Below are positions 41,120-50,125 of a stretch of 64,000 nt of DNA, piece after piece. A model generated the notes under the pieces. That model searched no databases, was not told the origin of the DNA, and worked only from the letters and a program-made list of their open reading frames with translations. The stretch lies in contig NZ_CP019236.1 of NCBI RefSeq assembly GCF_001955695.1, forward strand, positions 3,720,001 to 3,784,000, given 5' to 3'. This DNA comes from Rhodoferax koreense (GTDB lineage Bacteria > Pseudomonadota > Gammaproteobacteria > Burkholderiales > Burkholderiaceae_C). The position numbers were made by a program, and so were the translations under genes. The stretch's first letter is position 1. Each line of letters starts with the position of its first letter.

Positions 41120-42472
41120 TCAAATCGGAAGTTTGAAACCGCTGCGGGGGGCGCCGGCCAGCGGCAAGCCGACAATCACCGGCGTTCCTTCTTTCAGCAA
41201 CCCGGCACCGGGCAGGGAAGCATCGGCGACGACTTCGGTGAAGCTGCCGTCGGTGATGCCGAGCATCACGTTGTAGGCCTTGGGTTGGCCGGTTTCATCG
41301 ATCAGGTAGATGCGACCTCGCGTGATGGCACGTTGCGCGGCTTCGGCCGGCGTGGGTTTCTTGGCCGGGGTCAGCGCCGAGCCCGTCGAATCCAGCGGGG
41401 CGGCCGGGGTCGCCGCAACGACCTCCACGCCCTGGATGCGCATGCGCAGCGCCGCGTTCGGCACTTTGAGGACGTCCGGCAGCGCGTCGGTCTGCACGCG
41501 CACATTGGCCGTCATGCCCGGCAGCAGCCGACCCGAGGCATTGGAGAAACCTACCACCGCCACGTAGGTGACCACGTTGGCGGTATTGGTCGCGGCCTTG
41601 CGCACCTGCCGCACCTGGCCTTCGAAGCTCTGCCCCGGAAACGCATCGACGTTGAACGTAGCCTTCTGCCCCACGCGGATGCGGCCCACGTCGCTCTCGT
41701 CCACGCTGGCTTCGACCTGCATGTCCGACAGGTTCTGGGCGATCACGAACAGTTCCGGTGCCTGCAGGCTGGCGGCCACGGTCTGGCCGCGCTCCACGGT
41801 GCGCTTGATGACGATGCCGCTCACAGGCGAGGTGATGCGCGTGCGGCCCAAGTCGATGCGCGCCTGGCCCAGCATGGCCGCGCGCTGGGCCACGCTGGCC
41901 TCTGCCGTCTGCACCTGGGCATTCGCCACATTGGCCTGGGCCTCGGCCACCTTCAGCGATTCGCGGCTGGAGTTGACCAGCGCCCGCGCCCGGTCGGCTT
42001 CGCTCTGGGCGATGAATTTCTGAGCGGCCAGGTCCTGCTTGCGGGCGTGGTCGCGCTCGGCCTCGGCCAGGTCGACCTGGGCGCGCGAAATGCTGGCCTG
42101 GGTGGCCACGGCGTTCGCCTGCGCGGTGAGCACGGCGGCCCGCGCCGCATCCACGTCCGCCTGCGCCGACTGCACGCGGTATTCGAAGGTCTCCGGATCG
42201 AGCCGCGCGATCAGCTGGCCGGCCTTGACCTCGCTGTTGAAGTCCACGTACAGATCCTTGATCTGCCCCGACACCTGCGTGCCCACCGACACCTGGGTGA
42301 CGGGATTCACCGCGCCGCTGGCCGCCACCGTGGCCACCAGCGGGCCGCGCGCGAGCGGCGCCGTGCGGTAGACCGGCGCGTCTCCACCGGCCCGTGTGCC
42401 GGCCCACCAGGCCATTGCACCGGCGGCGAGGGCGAGCGCCAGGGCGGTGGCAGCGATGGTGGAAGTCTTCAT
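41120..42472 (-). CDS. macA: MacA-type periplasmic adaptor of ABC efflux pump
   Basis: This 450-residue membrane-fusion protein starts with a single membrane anchor ([20 protein letters not shown]). A biotinyl-lipoyl-like hairpin follows ([20 protein letters not shown]), then a long alpha-helical, Ala-rich coiled coil (about residues 100-190). The second lipoyl half and beta-barrel include [20 protein letters not shown]. It is the first gene of the efflux operon. MacAB systems export macrolides, lipopeptides or haem-related compounds; the substrate here is unknown. Confidence 0.87.
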   Translation of the reverse strand: MKTSTIAATALALALAAGAMAWWAGTRAGGDAPVYRTAPLARGPLVATVAASGAVNPVTQVSVGTQVSGQIKDLYVDFNSEVKAGQLIARLDPETFEYRVQSAQADVDAARAAVLTAQANAVATQASISRAQVDLAEAERDHARKQDLAAQKFIAQSEADRARALVNSSRESLKVAEAQANVANAQVQTAEASVAQRAAMLGQARIDLGRTRITSPVSGIVIKRTVERGQTVAASLQAPELFVIAQNLSDMQVEASVDESDVGRIRVGQKATFNVDAFPGQSFEGQVRQVRKAATNTANVVTYVAVVGFSNASGRLLPGMTANVRVQTDALPDVLKVPNAALRMRIQGVEVVAATPAAPLDSTGSALTPAKKPTPAEAAQRAITRGRIYLIDETGQPKAYNVMLGITDGSFTEVVADASLPGAGLLKEGTPVIVGLPLAGAPRSGFKLPI

Positions 42473-42526
42473 GTGGAGGATTGTAGAAAGCGCGGGGACA
42501 CCGCATGCTTGAATAGCCCCACGCCA

Positions 42527-43438
42527 TCACCCCGCAGGCATGGCGGTCAGTTTCCTGAGCTCTTCGAGCAGCTTCACCGCCGGCGCGGGCATCAGGCCCT
42601 GGCGGCGCCGGAAAGCCGTCAAAGTACGCCGGTCCGACGCATTCGGCATGGGCAACACCCCCATCAGTCCGGCCCGGCGCTCGGTGTCGAACATCGGCTC
42701 GGGCATCCAGCCCAGAAAGCCCGAGTGGCAGACCAGGCTCTTGAGCACCGTGACGGAGCGCGTCTGCACCACCACGTTCGGCAGCGGCAAGCCGTGCCGC
42801 GTGAACAAGGCCTTCATGTCCTCGAAAGGCGCCGTGCCCTTGGGCAGGATGGCCCAGCGTTCCGCCATGGTGTCGGCCAGCCGCAGCCCCACGTGTTGGC
42901 GCAGGCCGTGGTCCATCGACGCCACCACGTAACTCGTGTCCTCCCAGCGGCAGTCCTTCACGGCCTCGATCTCGTCGCCGTCATCGGTCGCCACACCCAG
43001 GGCCAGATCGATCTCGTGCGAAACCAAGGCCTCGGCCAGGCGGTCCCACACGCCCTCGATGACGTGCACCTGCAGTTGCGGCCAGGCGCGGCAGGTCGCG
43101 CCGATCGCCTGCGGCAACACCGAACACGCGATGCTGCCGACCGAGCCGACCCGGATCGTGCCCTTGGCCAGCCCCAGCATGGCCTTGATCTCTTCGTTCG
43201 CAAGCTCGGCCTCGCGCTGCAGCAACTGCGCGTGCGGCAGCAGCGCCTGCCCGATCGGCGTGAGCTGCATGCCTTTGGAATGCCGCTCGAACAGCGGCGC
43301 ACCGGCCACCTCCTCGAGCTTGTGGATGGTCCGGCTCAGCGCCGGCTGCGTCACGTTCAGGGCCAGCGCGGCCCGTCCAAGGCTGCCCGAAGCCACGACG
43401 GTGGTGAAAGCCTTGAGATGCTGGATTTCGAAAGTCAT
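42527..43438 (-). CDS. LysR-family regulator of the mandelate-type operon
   Basis: This 303-residue regulator begins MTFEIQHLKAFTTVVASGSL with a winged HTH (ALNVTQPALSRTIHKLEEVA, then GAPLFERHSKGMQLTPIG). The effector-binding domain spans about residues 90-295 (GTIRVGSVGSIACSVLPQAI). It is divergent from the benzoylformate decarboxylase-like gene with 105 bases between starts, the usual arrangement for a LysR regulator and its target operon. The same reverse frame stays open far upstream across two genes, but the conserved LysR start at 43438 is clear. Confidence 0.9.
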   Translation of the reverse strand: MTFEIQHLKAFTTVVASGSLGRAALALNVTQPALSRTIHKLEEVAGAPLFERHSKGMQLTPIGQALLPHAQLLQREAELANEEIKAMLGLAKGTIRVGSVGSIACSVLPQAIGATCRAWPQLQVHVIEGVWDRLAEALVSHEIDLALGVATDDGDEIEAVKDCRWEDTSYVVASMDHGLRQHVGLRLADTMAERWAILPKGTAPFEDMKALFTRHGLPLPNVVVQTRSVTVLKSLVCHSGFLGWMPEPMFDTERRAGLMGVLPMPNASDRRTLTAFRRRQGLMPAPAVKLLEELRKLTAMPAG

Positions 43439-43543
43439 ACAAAACAGTAATGACTTTCTCGAAAAAAAGCAATTTTCAGAATCATCCTGGCCCACGACAC
43501 TCGCCTCCGATCCCCGTTCGCGACGCACAGAAAGAGGCAAGAC

Positions 43544-45169
43544 ATGCCAAGCACCCCACTCCAGACCACCCCCGACGCCGCCACGCCAACCCGCACGCCT
43601 GCGTTCACCGTGCGCGACGCCGTCATCGACTTCATGCGGCATTTCGGCATGACCTCGGTGTTCGCCAACCCCGGCTCCACCGAGCTGCCGATGTTCCGCG
43701 ACTTTCCCAGCGACTTCCGCTACGTGCTCGGCCTGCAGGAAGCCACCGTGGTCGGCATGGCCGACGGCTTCGCACAGGCCACGCGCAATGCCGCGTTCGT
43801 GAACCTGCACTCCGCCGCCGGCGTGGGCAATGCCATGGGCAACATCTTCACGGCGTTCAAGAACCGCACGCCGATGGTGATCACGGCCGGCCAGCAAGCC
43901 CGCTCCATCCTGCCGTTCGACCCGTTCCTCGCCTCCAACCAGGCCACCGAACTGCCCAAGCCGTATGTGAAATGGAGCATCGAGCCCGCGCGCGCCGAAG
44001 ACGTGCCGCAAGCCATCGCCCGGGCCTACTACATCGCCATGATGCCGCCGCGCGGCCCGGTGCTGGTTTCCGTGCCGGTGGACGACTGGGACCGGCCCGC
44101 GCAAGCCGTCGTGCCACGTGTGGTCAGCACCGAACTGCGGCCCCAACCCTCGGTGCTCGCGCTGATCGGCGCCGGCCTGGACGCCAGCCAGCGGCCGGCC
44201 CTGGTGGTCGGCGCGGCGGTGGACCGTGACGCGGCCTGGCACCAGGTCGTCGCGCTGGCCGAACGCCACAACGCACGCGTGTTCGCCGCACCCATGTCGG
44301 GGCGCTGCAGCTTCCCCGAAGACCATCGCCTGTTCGCCGGTTTCCTGCCGGCGATGCGCGAGAAGATCGTCGCGCTGCTCGGCGGCCACGACGCCATCTT
44401 CGCCATCGGCGCGCCAGCGTTCGCCTACCACGTGGAAGGCGCCGGCCCGCACATTCCCGAGGGCGCGAGCCTGTTCCAGATCACCGACGACCCGGACACC
44501 GCCGCCTGGACGCCGCTCGGCACCACCGCCGTCGGCAGCATCCGCCTGGGCCTGGAAGACCTGCTTGCACGGCCGGCGCCGGCCAGCCGGCCACTGCCCC
44601 CCGCCCGCGCACCCCGGGCGGCGGCGCAGCCTTCGCCGCTGATGTCGGTGGCCTACGCGCTGCAGACACTGGCCGAGGTGCGCCGGCCCGAAGACATCGT
44701 CGTCGAGGAAGCGCCGAGCGCGCGCCCGGTGATGCAGGCCTACCTGCCCATGACGCGCAGCGAAACCTTCTACACCATGGACAGTGGCGGCCTGGGCTAT
44801 GGCATGCCGGCCGCCGTGGGCGTGGCCCTGGCCAAACCGTCGGCGCGCGTCATCGGCCTGATCGGCGACGGCTCCAGCCTGTACTCCATCCAGGCGCTGT
44901 GGACCGCGGCCCAGCTCAAGCTGCCCATCACCTTCGTGGTCCTGAACAACCGCCGTTACGCGGCGCTGCAGGACTTCGCCCCGGTGTTTGGCTTTTCGCC
45001 CACCGACAAGGTGCAGGGCACGGAGTTGCCCGACCTCCACTTCCCGGCCCTGGCCGCCGGCATGGGCTGCGCAGCGCAACGCGTGTCGGACCCGGCCCAA
45101 CTGCGCGAGGCGCTGGCCCAAGCCCTGGCCAGCGGCGTGCCCAACCTCGTCGAAATCGAAGTCGCCTGA
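43544..45169 (+). CDS. mdlC: Benzoylformate decarboxylase-like ThDP enzyme
   Basis: This 541-residue ThDP enzyme probably decarboxylates an aryl 2-oxo acid to the aldehyde. It carries the benzoylformate decarboxylase active-site set as I recall it for Pseudomonas putida: Ser45 in FANPGSTELPMF, Glu66 in LGLQEATVVGMADG, His89 in NLHSAAGVGNAMGN and His296 in PAFAYHVEG. The ThDP motif is GDGSSLYSIQALWTAAQ to VVLNNRRYAAL. An N-terminal extension of about 19 residues precedes the homologous start. It is the first gene of the operon, followed 52 bases later by the aldehyde dehydrogenase. The natural substrate may be ring-substituted. Confidence 0.85.
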   Translation: MPSTPLQTTPDAATPTRTPAFTVRDAVIDFMRHFGMTSVFANPGSTELPMFRDFPSDFRYVLGLQEATVVGMADGFAQATRNAAFVNLHSAAGVGNAMGNIFTAFKNRTPMVITAGQQARSILPFDPFLASNQATELPKPYVKWSIEPARAEDVPQAIARAYYIAMMPPRGPVLVSVPVDDWDRPAQAVVPRVVSTELRPQPSVLALIGAGLDASQRPALVVGAAVDRDAAWHQVVALAERHNARVFAAPMSGRCSFPEDHRLFAGFLPAMREKIVALLGGHDAIFAIGAPAFAYHVEGAGPHIPEGASLFQITDDPDTAAWTPLGTTAVGSIRLGLEDLLARPAPASRPLPPARAPRAAAQPSPLMSVAYALQTLAEVRRPEDIVVEEAPSARPVMQAYLPMTRSETFYTMDSGGLGYGMPAAVGVALAKPSARVIGLIGDGSSLYSIQALWTAAQLKLPITFVVLNNRRYAALQDFAPVFGFSPTDKVQGTELPDLHFPALAAGMGCAAQRVSDPAQLREALAQALASGVPNLVEIEVA

Positions 45170-45221
45170 CGAAAGCCGATTCCGCGCCACCTTTCCCAAC
45201 CCAAGACCAAGAGACAAGTCC

Positions 45222-46670
45222 ATGCAGATTTCCATGTTGATCAACGGCGAGCAGGTCCAGGCCCGCAACGCCGCCACCTTCGAGCGCCGCAACCCACTGG
45301 ATGGCAGCGTCGCCACCACGGCGCCCGCGGCCACGGTCGAAGATGCAATCGCCGCCGTGCATGCGGCCGCCACCGCGTTCAAGTCCTGGTCGCAGACCGG
45401 GCCCGGCGAGCGCCGCACGCTGTTGATGAGCGCATCGCGTGCGCTCGAAGCCAAGGCCGACGCTTTCACCGCGGCCATGGCCTCGGAAACCGGCGCCTCC
45501 GCCATCTGGGCCGGCTTCAACGTGCACCTGGCCGCCGGCATGCTGCTGGAAGCCGCATCGCTGACCACGCAGATCAACGGCGAAGTGATTCCCTCTGATG
45601 TGCCGGGCAGCCTGGCCATGGCCGTGCGCCAGCCCGCGGGCGTGGTGCTCGGCATCGCGCCGTGGAACGCACCGGTGATCCTCGCGGTGCGCGCCATTTC
45701 CACCGCCCTCGCGTGTGGCAACACCGTGATCCTGAAGGGCAGCGAAATCTGTCCGGCCACACATGGGCTCATCATCGAGGCGCTGCAGGAAGCGGGTCTG
45801 CCGAAAGGTGTCGTCAACTTCGTGACCAACGCGCCGGCCGATGCGGCCGCCGTGGTGGAAGCGATGGTTGCGCACCCGGCCGTGCGCCGCGTGAACTTCA
45901 CGGGCTCGACCCATGTCGGCAAGCTGATCGCCGCAACCTGCGCCAAGTACCTGAAACCCGTGGTGTTGGAGCTCGGCGGCAAGGCGCCCTTCGTGGTGCT
46001 CGACGACGCCGACATCGGTGCCGCGGTGGATGCGGCGGTGTTCGGCGCCTTCGCCAACTCTGGGCAGATCTGCATGTCCACCGAACGCATCATCGTGGAC
46101 CAAGCCATCGCCGAGGCCTTTGTGGCCCAGCTCAGCGCGCGCGCCAAGGCACTACCGCTCGGCGATCCACGCCTGGGCCCGGTGGTGCTCGGCTCCGTGG
46201 TCGACATGGCCACCGTGCGGCGCTGCAACGAGCTGATCGACGACGCACTGGCCAAGGGCGCCAAGCTGTTGACGGGCGGCAAGGCCAGCAACACCTTGAT
46301 GGCCGCCACCCTTCTCGACCACGTGACACCGGAGATGCGCATCTTCCGCGAAGAGGCTTTCGGCCCCGTCAAAGGCATCGTGCGTGTCGAGGGTGTCGAG
46401 GCCGCCGTGGCCTGCGCCAACGACAACGAATACGGCCTGGCCGCCGCGGTGTTCGGCCGCGATGTGGCGCGTGCCCTGCAGGTTGCAGGCCGCATCGAAT
46501 CCGGCATCTGCCATGTGAACGGCCCGACCGTGCACGACGAGGCGCAGATGCCCTTCGGCGGCGTCAAGGGCAGCGGCATCGGCCGCTTCGGCGGCAGGGC
46601 GGGCATCGATGCGTTCACGGAGTTGCGCTGGGTGACGGTGCAGACCACGGCTCGGCACTACCCGTTCTGA
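45222..46670 (+). CDS. Aromatic aldehyde dehydrogenase (vanillin/salicylaldehyde/benzaldehyde type)
   Basis: This 482-residue NAD(P)-dependent aldehyde dehydrogenase begins MQISMLINGEQVQARNAATF. It has the cofactor block GIAPWNAPVILAVRAISTAL, the Gly motif NFTGSTHVGKLIAATCAKYL, catalytic Glu in VVLELGGKAPFVVLDDADIG and catalytic Cys in ANSGQICMSTERIIVD. These blocks are closest to NahF/vanillin-dehydrogenase-like enzymes rather than to the shorter MdlD of P. putida. The position after the decarboxylase indicates oxidation of the released aromatic aldehyde to the carboxylate. The reading frame is open upstream, but 45222 is the domain start. Confidence 0.87.
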   Translation: MQISMLINGEQVQARNAATFERRNPLDGSVATTAPAATVEDAIAAVHAAATAFKSWSQTGPGERRTLLMSASRALEAKADAFTAAMASETGASAIWAGFNVHLAAGMLLEAASLTTQINGEVIPSDVPGSLAMAVRQPAGVVLGIAPWNAPVILAVRAISTALACGNTVILKGSEICPATHGLIIEALQEAGLPKGVVNFVTNAPADAAAVVEAMVAHPAVRRVNFTGSTHVGKLIAATCAKYLKPVVLELGGKAPFVVLDDADIGAAVDAAVFGAFANSGQICMSTERIIVDQAIAEAFVAQLSARAKALPLGDPRLGPVVLGSVVDMATVRRCNELIDDALAKGAKLLTGGKASNTLMAATLLDHVTPEMRIFREEAFGPVKGIVRVEGVEAAVACANDNEYGLAAAVFGRDVARALQVAGRIESGICHVNGPTVHDEAQMPFGGVKGSGIGRFGGRAGIDAFTELRWVTVQTTARHYPF

Positions 46671-46770
46671 ACACGGTGCACGGTCTGGCTGCGACAAGGC
46701 CGGGCCGATCTCGATTTCCCCCTTCGGCTGGGCCTGCGTTGGCTCAGCTTCTCAAACCAGGAGACAAACC

Positions 46771-47745
46771 ATGAAAAGCAATACCCTCACCCGCCGCCGC
46801 CTTGCACACCTTGCGCTGGCCATCGGCCTGGCGCCCGCACTGGCCAACGCCCAGAACAAACCGATCGAATGGGTCGTCGGCTATGCCGCCGGCGGCGGCT
46901 CGGACGCCCTGGCGCGCACGGTGGCCGAGGCCATGTCGCAAACGCTGAACCGCGCCATCATCGTGAACAACAAGCCCGGTGCCGCCACCAACATCGCCGC
47001 CGACTACGTGGCCAAGTCGAAGGACTACGGCAACATCCTTTTCACCGCGGACTTCGCCACGCTGGCGGCCAATCCTTCCCTTTTCTCCAAGCTGCCGTAC
47101 GACAGCGAGAAGGACTTCACGCCGGTCGGCATGCTAGGGCGGTTTCCGCTGATGGCCGTGGTCAACCTCAATGTGCCGGCCAAGAACTACAAGGAGTTCC
47201 TCGCCTGGGCCAAGAGCCGGCCCGAAGGTGTGAACTTCGCATCGTCCGGCCTGGGCAGCCCCCAGCATCTGGCGGGAGAAATGTTCAAGGAGCGCACCGG
47301 GCTCACGATGACGCATGTGGCCTACCGTGGCGGTGCGCCCGCGGTGATGGACCTGATCGGTGGCCAGGTGCCATTCGCCCTGATGGACACCGCGACCGTG
47401 CAGCAGTACGTGACCGCGGGCAAGGTCCGCGCGATCGGCGTGGCGAGCCTCGAACGCCTGAAGAACTTTCCGGAGGTTCCGACCTTGTCGGAACAAGGGC
47501 TGACGGGTTTCGACGCCTCGGCCTGGCAGGGTCTGGTGGTGCCGGCTGCGACACCCGCGGCCACGGTGGCGGCGCTCAGCAAATCCCTGCAGTCGGCTTT
47601 GGACTCGACCGCCGTCAAGGCCCGGCTCCAGGCGTTGTCGATCGAGCCCGTGCCCGGCACGCCGAAGCAAATGAGCGACTACGTGCGCAGCGAACGCGAG
47701 CGCTGGGGAAAACTGATCGTCAAGAACAACATCAAGGTTGATTGA
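46771..47745 (+). CDS. Bug-family tripartite tricarboxylate transporter receptor
   Basis: This 324-residue periplasmic receptor starts MKSNTLTRRRLAHLALAIGL, a signal peptide with a twin-arginine-like RRR, cleaved after ANAQ. The ATG follows a CAGGAG site. Mature landmarks are GYAAGGGSDALARTVAEAMS, ANIAADYVAKSKDYGN-type text and GERTGLTMTHVAYRGGAPAV-like ligand loops (VAYRGGAPAVMDLIGGQVP). It lies inside the mandelate-type operon and presumably binds the aryl 2-hydroxy or 2-oxo acid. No TctA/TctB membrane genes are adjacent. Confidence 0.88.
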   Translation: MKSNTLTRRRLAHLALAIGLAPALANAQNKPIEWVVGYAAGGGSDALARTVAEAMSQTLNRAIIVNNKPGAATNIAADYVAKSKDYGNILFTADFATLAANPSLFSKLPYDSEKDFTPVGMLGRFPLMAVVNLNVPAKNYKEFLAWAKSRPEGVNFASSGLGSPQHLAGEMFKERTGLTMTHVAYRGGAPAVMDLIGGQVPFALMDTATVQQYVTAGKVRAIGVASLERLKNFPEVPTLSEQGLTGFDASAWQGLVVPAATPAATVAALSKSLQSALDSTAVKARLQALSIEPVPGTPKQMSDYVRSERERWGKLIVKNNIKVD

Positions 47746-47805
47746 GCCTGCGACCGCCAGAGCAGCGCACCTGAACGTTGATTCAAACCAGAAGAGAGAC
47801 AACCC

Positions 47806-49158
47806 GTGAATTCAGCCGATATGAGAAGCAGCAAAACCACCGACATCGGTCGGCTGCTGGACGATAGCCCCTACACCACCATGCAGAAGGTGGTTGTGTT
47901 CCTCGCCGCATTGTCGATCGTGATGGACGGATTCGATGGCCAACTCATCGGCTTCGCCATCCCTTTGATGATCAAGGAATGGGGCATCACGCGCAGTGCC
48001 TTTGCGCCGACCGTGGCGGCCGGCCTGATCGGCATGGGCATCGGCAGCGCGTGTTCCGGCCTGTTCGCCGATCGCTTCGGCCGGCGCACGGCTGTGATCT
48101 CCAGCGTTTTCGTGTTCGGACTGGCCACCTGCGCCATCGGCTTTTCGCCGGACGCGCTGACGGTGGCCGGCTTGCGCTTCATCGCCGGTTTGGGCATCGG
48201 TGGCGCCCTGCCCGCGGCCACCACGGTCACGGCCGAATTCACACCAGCGCGCCGGCGCACCCTGGCCGTCACCGCCACCATCGTCTGCGTGCCGCTGGGC
48301 GGCATGCTGGCTGGGCTGTTCGCGGGTGTCATCCTGCCGTGGCTGGGTTGGCGCGGCCTGTTCTTCGTCGGCGGCACCTTCCCGATCCTGCTGGGATTCG
48401 TCTTGCTCGCAAGCCTGCCGGAGTCTCCACGCTTCCTGGCCCGTCACCCAGAGCGTTGGAGCGAGTTGCGCAAGCTGCTGGGTCGCATGGGAAGAACCGC
48501 CGATACGCAAACGGGCTTCTCCGATGCCGCAGAGCAGGCGGGCGGTGAACGTGCAGGCTTCCGGGCCTTGTTCCAGAACGGTCTCGCGGTCGATACCCTG
48601 GCCTTGTGGGTGGCCTTCTTCGCGTGCCTGACAGCGGTCTACAGCGCCTTCAGCTGGCTGCCGACGATGCTGGCGTCCGAGGGCCTGTCGCCGGCCGTCG
48701 CCGCCTCGGGCCTGACGGCCTACAACCTCGGCGGCGTGATTGGTGCACTCGCATGCGCCGTGGCCATCACGCGCTTCGGCTCGCGCTGGCCGCTGGCCCT
48801 GTGCTGTGCCGGCGCCGTGGCCAGCGCGTTCGCGATGCAGTGGGTCGACATCGGCCAAACGCCGAGCCTGCTGATCTTCGGCTTCGGCGTGCATGGCTTG
48901 TTCACCAACGCCGTGCAGTCGACGATGTACGCGGTCTGCGCCTTCCTGTACCCGACCGGTGTACGTGCGACCGGCACCGCGTCCGCCCTGGCCTTCGGCC
49001 GGCTCGGCGCCATCCTGAGCGCCTTCGCGGGGGCTGCCGTCATCACCGCTGGTGGCTCGAACGCCTACCTCAGCCTGCTCGGCGGCGCGATGCTGGTGGC
49101 GCTGGTGGCCTTGCTCGCGCTGCGACGCCACATTCCCCGCCGCCAGGCGGTCGCGTGA
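47806..49158 (+). CDS. MFS transporter, aromatic acid:H+ symporter (AAHS) type
   Basis: This 450-residue permease with twelve hydrophobic segments probably imports the aromatic acid used by the operon. The first helix holds IVMDGFDGQLIGFAIPLM, the D-G-F-D signature of BenK/PcaK-like AAHS carriers. The MFS motif GLFADRFGRRTAVISSVFVF follows between helices 2 and 3. The start is a GTG (MNSADMRSSK) behind GAAGAGAGA; an ATG five codons later is the alternative. It is flanked by the Bug receptor and the ketopantoate-reductase-family gene. Confidence 0.88.
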   Translation: MNSADMRSSKTTDIGRLLDDSPYTTMQKVVVFLAALSIVMDGFDGQLIGFAIPLMIKEWGITRSAFAPTVAAGLIGMGIGSACSGLFADRFGRRTAVISSVFVFGLATCAIGFSPDALTVAGLRFIAGLGIGGALPAATTVTAEFTPARRRTLAVTATIVCVPLGGMLAGLFAGVILPWLGWRGLFFVGGTFPILLGFVLLASLPESPRFLARHPERWSELRKLLGRMGRTADTQTGFSDAAEQAGGERAGFRALFQNGLAVDTLALWVAFFACLTAVYSAFSWLPTMLASEGLSPAVAASGLTAYNLGGVIGALACAVAITRFGSRWPLALCCAGAVASAFAMQWVDIGQTPSLLIFGFGVHGLFTNAVQSTMYAVCAFLYPTGVRATGTASALAFGRLGAILSAFAGAAVITAGGSNAYLSLLGGAMLVALVALLALRRHIPRRQAVA

Positions 49159-49178
49159 TTCGACAGAGAAAGTAGACG

Positions 49179-50111
49179 ATGAAAATTGCCATCCTCGGCG
49201 CGGGCGCGATGGGCTCTTTGTTCGGCGGCCTGCTCGCGGAGAGCGGCCAGGACGTGACCCTGCTCGACATCAACGATGCGCACCTCCAGGCCATCCGGGC
49301 CACAGGCCTGCGGCTGGAAACCGACAGCGGGAACCGCTTGGTCAGCGGCCTCAGCGCCTGCCGGCCCGAGCAGGCCAGTATTCAGCCCGACTTGCTGCTG
49401 GTGTTCACCAAGAGCCTGAGCACGGCCGCCGCGCTGGCGGGCACCGCCGGCCTCATCGGTCCGCGGACGCTGCTGTTGACGTTGCAGAACGGTCTGGGCA
49501 ATGTCGAGGCGGTGTCCCGGTTCGTGGCGAGGGAGCAAGTCCTCATCGGCATGACGACCTGGCCCGCCGATCTGGTCGGCCCCGGACACGTGCATTCGCA
49601 CGGGCTCGGTGTGATCCGCATCATGGCGGCCGACCAGCGCGAGCGCGAAGACGTGAAGCAGGTCGCCGCAATCCTCTCGGCCGCGGGCCTGTGTTGCACG
49701 GCCGACCAGGCGGTATGGAAAGCGATCTGGGAAAAGGTAGCCTTCAACGCCGCGCTGAACACGCTGTGCGCTGTGACCGGCTGCACGGTGGACCAGCTCG
49801 GTGCCGCACCTGAGGGCATGGCGCTGGCCTCGGCGATCATCGGCGAGGTGGTGGCCGTCGCGCAGGCCGAAGGCATTGACGCGGACGCCGCGCACTGCCG
49901 CGAGACGGTCGCGCATGCCATCGCGCACCACGTGGGCCACGAGCCGTCGATGCTGCAGGATGTGCTGGCGGGCCGGGCAACCGAAGTCGGTGCGATCAAT
50001 GGAGCGGTGGTGGAAAAAGGCCGGCATCACCGCGTTGCCACCCCGCACACCCAAACCCTGCTGATGCTGGTTCGCCTGATGGAGGCCAAGGCCCAAGCCA
50101 CGCGCGTCTGA
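49179..50111 (+). CDS. Ketopantoate-reductase-family dehydrogenase (candidate D-mandelate dehydrogenase)
   Basis: The 310-residue NAD(P) enzyme has the Rossmann motif MKIAILGAGAMGSLFGGLLA. The family active site is complete: Lys186 with Asn190 and Asn194 in EKVAFNAALNTLCAV, and the substrate loop HEPSMLQDVLAGRATEVGAI. PanE makes pantoate, but lactic-acid-bacterial D-mandelate dehydrogenases belong to this same family. Placement between an aromatic acid carrier and an (S)-mandelate dehydrogenase-like gene favours a 2-hydroxy acid role over pantothenate synthesis. That assignment is inference. Confidence 0.8.
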   Translation: MKIAILGAGAMGSLFGGLLAESGQDVTLLDINDAHLQAIRATGLRLETDSGNRLVSGLSACRPEQASIQPDLLLVFTKSLSTAAALAGTAGLIGPRTLLLTLQNGLGNVEAVSRFVAREQVLIGMTTWPADLVGPGHVHSHGLGVIRIMAADQREREDVKQVAAILSAAGLCCTADQAVWKAIWEKVAFNAALNTLCAVTGCTVDQLGAAPEGMALASAIIGEVVAVAQAEGIDADAAHCRETVAHAIAHHVGHEPSMLQDVLAGRATEVGAINGAVVEKGRHHRVATPHTQTLLMLVRLMEAKAQATRV

Positions 50112-50125
50112 CCTCAACACCGCCC

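Noticed and set aside
42527..46648. A 1,373-codon open frame on the minus strand across the LysR, decarboxylase and aldehyde dehydrogenase genes
   Set aside because: Only its last 303 codons encode a conserved LysR protein. The rest is antisense to two clear enzymes and has no family motifs, a common artefact of high GC and third-position bias.
49179..50111. Pantothenate biosynthesis gene panE as the main assignment
   Set aside because: The active-site motifs cannot distinguish it, but the gene is embedded in an aromatic 2-hydroxy acid operon with no pan genes nearby, so the family name is used instead.
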